This document shows, in pieces, positions 45,785 to 56,906 of a stretch of 64,000 nucleotides of DNA. Under the pieces are notes generated by a model, which made no database searches, was not told the DNA's origin, and saw nothing but the letters and a program-made list of their open reading frames with translations. Position 1 is the first letter of the stretch. The number at the start of each line of letters is the position of its first letter. Position numbers and translations under genes: made by a program. The stretch comes from Stramonita haemastoma (lineage: Eukaryota > Mollusca > Gastropoda > Neogastropoda > Muricidae), in contig CM060334.1 of NCBI GenBank assembly GCA_030674155.1, positions 16,738,322 through 16,802,321 of the forward strand, given 5' to 3'.

Positions 45785-46012
45785 GCATAGTGAGTCACCA
45801 ATACACATTTGTCTCACTCATTCCACCTGGGAATCACTGAGACCGTAAGTACACACTGGATGAGAAGTTTGCGTGTATGACTGCTCTCAAGTACCTCACC
45901 ATATAGGCAGCCTTGCCATACTCCAACTTCATGGACATTTTTCTCTGTCACTGGAGACTGAAGTTTGTTGTGGTTAGAGCTTGCCATGTCTGAAGACATA
46001 TCTCGATAACTT
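45785..46012. repeat. Dispersed repeat D, copy 2
   Basis: Same order of words as 40783-41005, with extra sequence near its end (GTGGTTAGAGCTTGCCATG) that resembles the SINE A-box region at 36409. Repeat D may therefore be linked to that SINE family. Confidence 0.6.
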
Positions 46013-46954
46013 GACAACGTTGTATTGAAGCATGAGCACTTAACTTGTATCAGTAATTAGTATCATATCTTTATTTGTGTCATGTTTATTTTTATCATTA
46101 TCATCATTGTTTATATTATCATTATTGCAGTTATTATTACTGTTATTATCACATCGTTGTGGTAGAACTGGTTTCATCAGTCAGGACCACTATCCATTAC
46201 AGTTTAAGCTAAAAAAACGAAGCAAAGTAGTTCTAACTGAGAAGTCATGACAATTATCAGAATTGTGATGCATTTCAAATTTCATAAAACACAAAAAATC
46301 CCTGAAAGTGTGGCTGTATTTTAGTTTGGGATGAAATATACCCTGGAAATTGAGGATGAGCAATTAAGAAGAATGGCTGTTGTCTTCAGCACAGCCTTGC
46401 ATTATTTGTCTTGAAGAATCTGATAGTCTTTACACACACAACACACACAACACACACACACACAATCACACAAGAAATGCCATGCTACGATGTGTTTTTA
46501 AGACTGCCGAGCACTATTTGCCTAGAGGAATCTGAGAGTTTTAACAGAAAGCATGCCATGCCCGCTGCATTCTTTGGCAGATTTGATGGGATGATGTTTG
46601 TTTGGGGGAGAATTGATCTGATTGACTAGGTTTGCTTTAAAATTACCTGGTAAAAGCTGCAGAGATCAAACTTCCTAGTCAGGTTAGGCTAATTGTATTA
46701 ATAATGATATACACTTTATCACTATGATTATTATCGTCATCATTATTTATCATCATCATCAATATTAATGGTATTATCAACAAGCAGTCTTAGACCATTT
46801 CAATAAGAAATGCCATAACAGTTGCTGGAGCTATTAGAATTTTGTTTGGGATATCATGGAATTTCCTGGCATTGTGATGGCACTTAGACATTTAGTTTAG
46901 ATCATCTTGAACATGGCCAAAAAAACTATTTATAGATAATGTTGCCAAAGAGTT
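46013..46954. other. Spacer with (TTA/TCA) and (CA) microsatellites
   Basis: ATT/ATC-rich blocks at 46060-46150 and 46690-46790, and a CA run at 46432-46468. The words GCATTATTTGTCTTGAAGAA (46395) and GCACTATTTGCCTAGAGGAA (46511) form a diverged duplication. Confidence 0.55.
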
Positions 46955-46956
46955 TC

Positions 46957-47048
46957 TCGGCTAAAATGGCCCACCTTAAGAATTACATGTATCATAGTCA
47001 TGTAGCTATAATACAGGCAATTCTTAAGGTGGGCCACCTTAGCTGGGC
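46957..47048. repeat. Inverted repeat able to form a ~26-bp hairpin
   Basis: GGCCCACCTTAAGAATT at 46968-46984 is the exact reverse complement of 47019-47035. The pairing extends outward with a few mismatches (GGCTAA against TTAGCT). The loop is 34 nt. It lies about 100 bp before homology with contig A begins at 47144. Confidence 0.85.
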
Positions 47049-48059
47049 TCATGTTTTGTTATAGACACAATTATGTGATGTTTTTGTATCATTGTCGGGT
47101 GTTCTCAAATCGCAAGGAAGATTGAAGTGAGGTTACACACTTAGGACACTTTCACCACAATATCCATTCAAAACAAAATTGGAAAGATCATCATGTAAGA
47201 CAGTTGTATACCTCATCATTACTGTAATTTATTCAAAGCAAAACTGAAAAGATTGTTGTGATCATGCATAATGTCCATAATTAGTGTGTGTTTTTCAAAA
47301 CATGCTGAAAAGATTGTTGCAGTAGTGCACTATGCAATACTTGGCTACAACAAGGCTAACATGAAAAAAAAAGAAGAAAAAGACCTCATTCAACTTAAAT
47401 TATGATGATCTTAGTTTTGATTTGAAAATCAAAAAAAGATCAATTAGAATGCTATGATCGATGCAATTGTGGCAGCATTAACATATTCAGCTTGTGAACA
47501 TCATGAAAAATTGTAATGGTCACTGACTTCTAGTTTGGGAAAGAAAATATCAGAAACTTAAAAATCACAGAAATTGTAGTGATCTCACACTGTCGGGTTT
47601 TGATATAGACAGTAACTAAAGTAAGAAACTTATTTTGGGATTTTTGCGGGGGGATACAAAAATTATTGAAATTATTTCACAGTGTCAGGTTTTCATGTAA
47701 AAAAAATTTAATATAAAAAACAACTTAATAAGGATTTTTATGGGGGAAATACATAAATTATTGAAATTTGCTTTATTCTTTGTTCAGGATATAAAAATTA
47801 CAGGATATGGTTTAGGGCAAAAAAATCTTTTGAATTGTAGTTAGTTTTGGACATATTACTTTTGGGAGACATGAAAATGTACTGAAACTGTATCAGTGGT
47901 ATTATCTTAGTTTAGGACATCATGAAAATGTACCCAAGCCATGATGGTTGCAGGCTTTTTGCATATTGGACAAATTGTCATCCTATTGGATTTTTCTTAT
48001 TATTTGACAGCCTTTTACACAAGTGACCACAAGGCATGTCACTGTTGATATGAACATTG

Positions 48060-50250
48060 TGCATTAGTGTACAATGCAGAAAGCTTTTTTAGATGAAATT
48101 GCCATGTACATGTAATGCAGTATTGATTCTAGGCTCAACATTGATTGGATTCCCACATGCTTTATTCTGAAATAGTATATTGGTGTACACTGTAAGTTTA
48201 CAATGCAGACAGGTTTTTGGATGAAATTACTGTGTATGTGTAATGTTGTTTCTAGGCTCAACTTTGCGGGATTCCTGCATGTTTTGTTCTGAAATTGTGT
48301 GAAGTTTAGGTTTACATGCAGAAGGATTTTTATGAAATTGCCATGTACATGTAATGCAGTGTGATTCTAGGCCCAACTTTGTGGATTCCGCATGTTTTAT
48401 TCTGAAATTGTGTGTTTGTGTGAAGTTTAGGTTTACAATGCAGAAAGGATTTTTTATGAAATTGCCATGTACATGTAATGCAGTGTTGATTCTAGGCCCA
48501 ACTTTGCGGGATTCCCGCATGTTTTATTCTGAAATTTGTGTTTGTGTGAAGTTTAGGTTTACAATGCAGAAAGGATTTTTTATGAAATTGCCATGTACAT
48601 GTAATGCAGTGTTGATTCTAGGCCCAACTTTGCGGGATTCCCGCATGTTTTATTTCTGACATTGTGCATGACTGTACATGCAGTGTAAGTTTACAATGCA
48701 GACAGGGGTTGGGTTTTTTATGAGATTGCCATGTACATGTAATGTAGCATTGATTCTTGGCTCAACTTAACACATGTTTTATTTCTGACATTGTGCATTT
48801 GTGACACTCAACCATGAAATAAGTTGCTTAGCACCTGACCCACTTTTCACAGGCAGGTTGGGGTCAGAGTGTCAATTTTGAGATTTTGGTTGATTACAAA
48901 AACTGTTGTCATTATTCTACCTTGTAATGAAATATCAAGGCATATGTTTGTTTCCTTTTGCTTTAAAACATGTTTAAATATACCCAAACCATCATTCTGA
49001 CCACCTATTACGATGCTAAACTTGTCAATTTTTTATTTTGACAATTTCCGCAGTCTATCATTCCTATGTGTAACAACTTTTTATAGAATTGTCTGATTTT
49101 TAATCTTTTTTGTTTTGTTCTTTTATTGAGTAGCTCTTTTATTGCAATTTAACATGATGTCAGTATCTGAAAATTGACCTCTGATGCAATGCATCTTATT
49201 ATGTGGTGGAGCGTCGCATTTGTTATAAGTGTTGGTTTACAATGCTGAAAGGTTGTGTTTGTTTTTTTTTAATGAAATGGCCATGAATGTAATGTAATGT
49301 TGATTCCCACATGTTTTATTCTGAAATTATTTGTGTAGAATGTAAGTTTACAATGCAGACAGGTTTTTTGGATGAAACTGCCATGTACATGTAATGTAAT
49401 GTTGATTCTAGGCTCAACTTTGCGGGATTCCCGCATGTTTTATTTCTGACATTGTGCTTGACTGTACATGCAGTGTAAATTTACAATGAGGGGGTAGGCT
49501 CAACTTTGCGGGATTCCCGCATATCCCCGCATAAGTTTACAATGCAGAGGGGGGTTGGTTTTTTTTTTTTATGATATTGCCATGTAAATGTAATGTAGAG
49601 TTGAGCCTAGAATCCCGCATGTTTTGTTCTGAAATTGTGCATTTGTATTGTGCATTTGTGATGCTCCACCATAAAATGAGTTACTTAGAACCTGATCCAC
49701 TTTTCTGCTAGGCAGATATTGGTCAGGTTGTCGAATTAAAGATTTTGATTACAAAACTGTAGCCATTATTCTACCTTGTAATGAAATATCAAGGCATAAT
49801 TTTGTTTCCTTTTCCTTTAAATGTGTTTTAAAAAATACCCCAGCCCTCAATCTGACTGCCTATGACGTTGCTTAACTTGTCAATTTCTCATTTTGTCATT
49901 TCCTGCAGTCTATGATTTCAACTTGTAATAACTGTTCAATCTGTTTTTTTGTATTGCAGATAAATTAGTTGTCAGTAACTAAAAATTGACCTATGATGCA
50001 ATGCGACTCATTATGTGGTAGAGTGTCACGTTTATGTAAACTGTAAGTTTGCAATGCAGAAAGGATTTTTTGATGATGTAAGTGTAATGCAGTGTTGATT
50101 CTAGGTTTGGTTTCAAATTTGCAGGATTCCTGCATGTTTTGTTCTAAAATTGCACATCAGTGCAAAAAGGTTTTCTGATGTAAATGTAATGCAGTGTTGA
50201 TTCTAGACTCGACATTCCCGCATGTTTTATCATGAGTGCCGAAATATTGT
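48060..50250 (+). repeat. ~120-bp tandem array in a higher-order arrangement
   Basis: Unit words: CAGTGTTGATTCTAGGC, CAACTTTGCGGGATTCCCGC, ATGTTTTATTCTGAAATTG, AAGTTTACAATGCAGA and ATTGCCATGTACATGTAATG. Starts at about 48125, 48245, 48361, 48485, 48612 and 48751, then 49299, 49402, 49496, 49600, 50094 and 50195. The spacer 48780-49200 recurs at 49640-49980 (TACCTTGTAATGAAATATCA in both), giving an ~860-bp higher-order unit. The core TGCGGGATTCCCGCA is a palindrome. Confidence 0.85.
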
Positions 50251-50539
50251 TCGAAGTGTGTTCCCTGCTAGATGCAAAAAAATCATTGAGCCCGGATCAC
50301 TAAACAAGGAGTGTGCTATGGTAACGGTAATGTGTATAGCAGGCATGGGAATTGTTTGAAAGAAGAAAAATAATTGAAAACAATAGGTCGGAGAGAATGC
50401 TTTCCTCAGATTTTTTTTTTTCTCGAAAGTGAGTCAGTCTGCAATCTAAGCCTATTGAGAAGCTATTTTTTTACCGAAAAAAGAACATAGTAGTTATGTT
50501 GTTTTTTTAAATGTGACCCTAAAAAGTTTAAAAACAAAA

Positions 50540-51790
50540 GCACAAATATTAATACAACACATAAGGCATTTATTCTATTAGAATTGTTACCCCCAAAAAT
50601 AAGTGCTTGAATTGACGCAAAGTGTACCCATACACCTGTGTGCCTGCTGGCCACAACACTTCTGATGGTAACCACTTGTGCATGCCTCATCTGCTGTCTC
50701 CATTCCCTTCTGTCCTTCTGTAGATTTCATCTTTCCACACCTCTGTTCTCCAAGCAGGAATCAGGTTTTTCCTGTTGTCTATTGCCCTCCATTTTGCTCG
50801 GGGCCAGTCTTCATGACATGGCAGCTCATAGCATGTCCAAAATAGTTTTTCTTTTTCCTAACCAGGGTGTTTGTTCATTCTTCCTAAATGCTGTGGTTTG
50901 TTCAGCTTTCAGTCCAGCTTTTTCTTTGGAGTCTCCTGTAGAACCACATCTCTGCACTTTGGATTAGTTTTCATAAACAGCTTCCACATACATCATGTCA
51001 AATTAATTTTAATGGCATTTTTTTAAAGTTTGAGCTCATCTCCTTAAATATGTCTTTTCCATATAATGTCTTCTAGGTGTTGAGTTTAAGGCTTGAAGTT
51101 CTGCCTGTTCTGTCTTTGCAGTGTGATATGAGAGCAGTGTCATGTGCATACCTCAGGTGTGTGATTTCCTCTCTGCCAGTCTGTACAATTTCTTCTGTCT
51201 TTTGCCTCTCTCATCATTGGTTTTTGTGTACAAGCGGAACAGCTGTGATGAGAGTGCGCATCCTTGCCAGACTATCCTCTGGACTGTAAAGAACTGACAG
51301 TATTTTCTGTTCCATCTTTCTGTGGTCTAGATTATCTTCTGAATTGTGAAGAACTGACAGCATTTTCTGTTCCATCTTTCTGTGGTCTGTGTAGAGGCTG
51401 AGCAATGTCACCAGGCGCCTTGGGAAACCCATTTTGTCCATTGAAAGAGGTGCTTGTGTTTTACAGCAGCAAATACTGTTCTGTTGTCGATAGTGTCATG
51501 TTAAGCTCCATCTTACCATCTTCACAATATTCAGTTCTTTTACTCTTGCCATTAGATTTTAGACAAAGAGCATTTCACTGGTTTCTGTACTAATTGAAAA
51601 TGTGACACTTGTTTTTCAATGATCTAAGCTGCTTTAGGATTATTGTCTTTATTAGCAGGACCTTGCTGGTGTGACTTATCAGGGCACTTGTTCATTAATT
51701 TCTAGTTCCCTGTGTCCCTCCTTAGTGCAGCATAACCAGTGACTGCTTTTTCCAGTCACCTGGCCCTTGCTGAGTTTCCCAGATTGAATA
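50540..51790 (-). mobile_element. RTE/BovB-like non-LTR retrotransposon relic
   Basis: On the minus strand, broken frames show in order DWKKQS, SHTSKVLL (~51665), KMGFPRRLVTLLSLY (~51430), REEITHLRYAHDTALI (~51150), EMWFYRRLQRKSWTES (~50935) and DRREWRQQMR (~50690). These match the reverse transcriptase and C-terminal part of RTE/BovB-type LINEs. The catalytic YADD is changed to YAHD, and stops and shifts are frequent. A 60-bp segment (51287-51400) is tandemly duplicated and repeats the word DHRKMEQK. The endonuclease part is not recognisable. Confidence 0.75.
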
Positions 51791-52689
51791 GCATGAAGTG
51801 TGAATCGCCTTTATTGCTTCGGTTCTGCTTCTTCTTAGCATCATCTCTGTTCCTATGTTGTCCAATCTTGGTGATTTCCCATCTTTTTTACCTGTGGTTT
51901 CTGTTTCAGTTTTGCATTAGGCAGTTAGGGGCTTTTTCAACTGATTCAATTTCAGTGTCATGAAAATCCTCTATTATCGTATCCAAAGAGGCCTCTGCCA
52001 TACTTGTACTATATGTTCAAAACATAATTAATGGAATTCCTACAATGCTGTATCTTGTAAAAAAAAATTCAAAGCACTTGCATTTAACCTATTCTTATAC
52101 ATGCAACCAGTAACAATGTACATGCACACACACATAAAGGTTATACACTTTGGCAGGGTAATGGGGATTTGGGCTGTTGAAGGCAGGGACAGATATGAGA
52201 TGAAACAGGAAGGGAAAGTCTTTGGTTTATTGAATTTTTCTGCCCTTGTCATTGATACATAAATTCTGTAGTCTTTTCTTTAGGTATTTGCTAATATTTG
52301 CTAAGTTTTTTCCTTCTTCTTTCCAGTATCAAACTCGTTTTGTTTTGCTGCACCTACACGTGAATGACTGAATGTACACATACAGACTGGCTACTTTGGT
52401 GTAATCACTTAGGCATACTAACAGGTGACAGTTAACCTTAAACCTGTAATCACCGCATTGTTCCTTGTCATGCTGATAATCATACAGAGCTGCACACTTC
52501 AGGACGTGTTTCTTGGAAGTTCAGATGATAGCCTAGGTCAGTTTTAACACAAGTCCCTCCCTGACTGGTGGCCTAGGACATATGCTTACCTCTGCTCAAC
52601 ATACTTTAAATCCCAGGAATAGAATAATAATGGTTTGTGGACTTTGTATAGCACTGAATCTTGTAAAGTGAACAAAATGAAAATTCTTT
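51791..52689. other. Spacer of copy B
   Basis: Non-coding. At about 52625-52670 AATAATAATGG precedes TTTGTATAGCACTGAATCTTG, another instance of the motif inserted in copy A at 14621. Confidence 0.5.
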
Positions 52690-53514
52690 AAATGCCCAGA
52701 ATGAATAGAAACTTTATATATATTGATTCTTGATATTCCAGGCATAGAAAATTTATAAATGTCAATTCTTTAAGATCCCAGGAATAAAAACAAAATTCAT
52801 AAATGTCCATTCTTCATATCCTAGGAATAAAGACAAAATTTATAAATGTCCATTCTTCATATCCCAGGAATAAAAAGTTTATGAATGTCCATTCTTCATA
52901 TCCCAGAAATAAAGAGAAAATTTATAAATGATGATTCTTCATATCCCAGGAATAAAGAGAACATTTATGAATGTCAATTCTTAGTATCCCAGGAATAAAG
53001 AGAAAATTCATAAATGATGATTCTTAGTATCCCAGGAATAAAGAGAAAATTTATAAATGATGATTCTTAGTATCCCAGGAATAAAGAGAAAATTCATAAA
53101 TGATGATTCTTAGTATCCCAGGAATAAAGAGAAAATTCATAAATGATGATTCTTAGTATCCCAGGAATAAAGAGAAAATTTATGAATGTCAATTCTTGAT
53201 ATCCCAGGAATAAAAAGAAAATCCATAAATGCCAATTCATTTTATCCATTGAACATAAAATATATAAATGTTCATTCTTTTGAACTCGGGAATAAAAAAA
53301 AAATTTAATTGAATGTTGATTCTTCATTTTCCAGGAAGAGAATACACATAAATGTCGTTTTTTTTATATTCCAGGAAAAGAACTTTTATAATTCCCAATT
53401 CTTTATATCCCAGGAATAGAAAAATTATGAAAACCAAGGAATAAAAAATTTATATTTGATTCTTAATATTCCAAGAACAGAAAATGTATAAATGTTGAAT
53501 CTTTCTATCCCAGG

Positions 53515-53562
<48 letters not shown>

Positions 53563-55195
53563 AAATGTCATTCCTTATATCCCAGAAATGAATAGAAAAT
53601 TCATGTGTTGATTCTTTATACTCCAGGAATAGAAAATAGATAAATGTTGATTCTTTATATCCCAGGAAGAGAAAGTTTATAAATATTTTTTTATCGCTGA
53701 AGTGGATTTTTTCTTATGTTGATTTTTCATATTCCAGGAATGGAAAATCTATACATGTCAATTCTTTATATCCTAGGAATAAAGAGAACATTTATAAATG
53801 TTGATTTTATATCCCAGGAATAGAAAGTTTATACAATTCAATTCTTTATATCTCAAGAAGAGAAAAGTTAATAGATCTGAATTATTTACATTCCAGAAAT
53901 AAAAAGAAAATCTGTGTGTTGATTCTTTAAATCCAGGAACAGAAAATTCAAAAATGTCAGTTCTTTATAGTCTAGGAATAAAAAGAAAATTTATCAATAT
54001 CAGTTCTTTATATCCCAGGAATGAAGAGAAAATTTATAAAAGTTGATCAGTTCTTTATATCTGAGGAAGAGAAAATTTTTAAATGTCGGTTTTTTATATC
54101 CCAGGAATAAAGAGAAAATTTATGAAGGTTGTTTCTTTACATTCCAAGAACAGAAATTTCATAAATATTGATTCTTTATATTGCATAAATAGATAATTCA
54201 TTATTGTCGAGTCTCTATTTCCAGGAATATAAAATTTGTAAATGGTGATTTTTTATATCCCAGGAATGAAGAGAAAATTTATAAATGATGATTCTTAATA
54301 TCCCAGGAATAGAAAGTTTCTTTATATCTTAGGAAGAAAAAGGTTAATAAATCTGAATTATTTCATTCCGAAAATAAAGAGAAAATTGTTAAGTGTTGAT
54401 TCTTTATACCCTAAGAACCGAAAGTTCATAAATGTCAGTTCTTTATATCCTAGAAATAAAATGCTGATTCTTTGTATCCAGGAATAAATAGAACATTATT
54501 CAATGTCAGTACTTTATATCCCAGGAATAAACAGAAAAATTATAAAAAGTTGATTCTTTATATCTGAGGAAGAGAAAAGTTTATAAATCTGAATTATTTA
54601 CATTTCAGAAATAAAGACAAAATGTATAATTGTCGATTCTTTATATCCCAAGAACAGAAAATTCATAAATGTTGATTTTTTTATATTGCACAAATAGAAA
54701 ATTTGTTAGTGTTGATTCTTTATATCCCAGGAATACATCTTTATATGTTGATTCTTTATATCCCAGGAATAGAGAAAATTTATAAAAGTTGATTCTTCAT
54801 ATCCCAGGAATAAAGAGAAAATTTACAAAAAGATGATTCTTTATATCTGACGAAGAGAAAAGTTAATAAATCTGAACTATTTACATTCCACAAAGAAGAG
54901 AAAATTTATAATTGTTTATTCTTTATATCTCAAGAACAGAAAATTTGTAAATGTTAATTCTTTATATCACAGGAATAAAGGAAAAAATTATTAAAAAGAT
55001 GATTCTTTATATATGAGGAAGGGAAAAGTTAATAAATCTGAATTATTTACATTCCAGAAAGAAGAGAAAATTTATAATTGTCAATTCTTTATATCCCAAG
55101 AACAGAAAATTCTTAAATGTTGATTCTTTACATCCCTGGATGATGAAATTTATAAATGATATAACCCAAGAATAGAAAATTTATAAATGTCGATT
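52690..55195 (+). repeat. 43-bp satellite array, about 55-60 units
   Basis: Consensus words TTCTTTATATCCCAGGAATA, AAGAGAAAATTTATAAATG and TTGA repeat about every 40-43 bp. Units near 52960-53190 are most alike and others drift, including forms with TCTGAGGAAGAGAAAAG and TCTGAATTATTTACATTCC. A 43-base A run (53518-53560) interrupts it. It is AT-rich with no coding potential and no spacers of the CRISPR kind. Confidence 0.95.
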
Positions 55196-56320
55196 CAGCT
55201 ATAGAAATGGAATCTGTACAATGCCAGAAAGTCACATGGCCACAGCAAGCCAACAAACTCGTTCACATTCCTTAAGCACAGTGCTGAATCGATGGCTATA
55301 TTGATGGTACATTTGCAGTCCTGGGTGATTCTAAAACACAACTGCACCCTTTGACTTTGAGCACTATGAAGTGCTATGAATTTTCAGTGTTTGAAAGTTG
55401 AGGTACACAACATATCGTATAAAGTATCAGGAATGCTTTAGTGTTTCGTAGTATAAAAAGAGTTAATACAATACTTTGTAACGTGACTAAAATGGCTTGT
55501 AATGGCTTTCACAGGAACCCGTTTTTGCTGACGATTCCCATGCCTGATATAACATTTATTCTGACAGACGATGTTATTGTTATTCAGCTTTTAATCAATT
55601 GCCGTTTCTGTTTCGATGTCAGAGCCAGAGGCTGTGTGTGTACAAAGATGAAGAACTTGATGCATAACTCTTGACTATGAACATGCAAGTCACGCGCACA
55701 TTAACACTGGCCACCCCCCTTTTCTTTTTAATGGCTAAAGACTATCAAAAGCCCTGAGGAGTGCACACTTGTCTCATTGTAAATGTCTAGTACACTTTTT
55801 TTTTGTATATAAATTTCTGCAGAGTTCAGTTTTCCCCATTGAAGAGTATGGCCATGATTGAGGTTGTACAGCAACTCCATGTGCTAAGATGCGCACAGCT
55901 GTGGCGTGATAATAACCCAGAGGGTACATGTCCCATTGAATCGGTGAGGAAAGGCACGATTGTATTTTGATATGGTTATTTGTGCACTTATTAAACAAAA
56001 TGGTAATTTAAGTGGTAACCTCGTGCATGATATAGGGGGACAGTGTCTCCCGTTTTTCATTTCAGGGGACCATATGTCCCCTTTTCAATCCTAGAATCAA
56101 CACTGATGTACCATGTGAATGAGGTTGTCTCCAGCTTTGCAAGATGCAAGTGTTGTCCTCCCTTGTCACTGACTCGCGTTTGCCATGGAATGTAGATGCA
56201 CCGTTAAGTTGGTGCCCTGTTCAATAGTAGAGCCCCACGTTTATGATCCAAATGTAAGCAGTATTTGCATCTTGCAAGGAATAGGACAGGCCACTAGTGC
56301 CATGATTTTGCGCATCATTA
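55196..56320. other. Spacer of copy B with an 85-bp segment missing from copy A
   Basis: 55280-55364 is bounded by the direct repeat AGCAC and absent at 9976 in copy A. Otherwise it matches 9896-10921. Frames here are not conserved between copies. Confidence 0.6.
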
Positions 56321-56379
56321 CATCATGATTGATCATCATGCAATAATTAATAATTATTGCATGATGATCAATGATGATG
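56321..56379. repeat. 59-bp near-perfect AT-rich palindrome
   Basis: Arms of 29 bp meet at a single central A (56350) with one mismatch (56327/56373). The inner 20 bases are TGATCATCATGCAATAATTA. Such a structure can extrude as a cruciform. Copy A holds a less perfect form at 10922-10990. Confidence 0.92.
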
Positions 56380-56615
56380 ATGTGAAGTGATGTAAAGTGG
56401 CCCCCTTTTTTTTTTCTGTGACATTGTAAGGGTGTAGGACACTTTTTAGCACTTGGTGGGGGGGGGGGGGGGGGGGGGGGGGGGACTTATTCTTTCTTCG
56501 AGTCTTGAAGGGTGGGGCTTTTTGCATTGTATGCCAAATAATTAAAGTTCTGTTTTCCATCATGACTTGGACTTTATTTGAATGAAACAAGTGTGGGTTT
56601 TTTTATGGTTTAGTG

Positions 56616-56906
56616 CCGGGAGGACACTCTGAATCGTGAATTTCGACTTAGCACAGTTTTTAGGGCCATGTTTAGACTTGTATATCATTCAAAAATAAAA
56701 CAAATGAAGACCATTATAAATTCAAATGATTTTTTATTGTTTGTCCATGTTCACTTGTCTTGCTATATATTTTTCTTATTCAGTAAATAGTTTGCTTGTT
56801 TTAAAGCAAATAATGCAATTCCTAAAAAAAAAAAAAAAAATTGGGGGCTACAGTAGCCCCCAATATTGCACTAAGTCGAAATTTACGATTCAGAGTGTCC
56901 TTCCGG
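56616..56906. mobile_element. MITE-like element with 36-bp terminal inverted repeats, copy B
   Basis: Left end CCGGGAGGACACTCTGAATC (56616-56651) and right end (56871-56906, reverse complement) agree at 34 of 36 positions. The ~290-bp interior has no frame of note and includes an A run plus the hairpin GGGGGCTACAGTAGCCCCC. The A run is where the 2140-bp tandem duplication starts, so a second right end lies at 59011-59046. Confidence 0.7.

Noticed and set aside
52690..55195. Regularly spaced repeats that might suggest a CRISPR array
   Set aside because: Units are directly adjacent and drift along their whole length; there are no constant-length unique spacers, no cas genes, and the DNA is eukaryotic.
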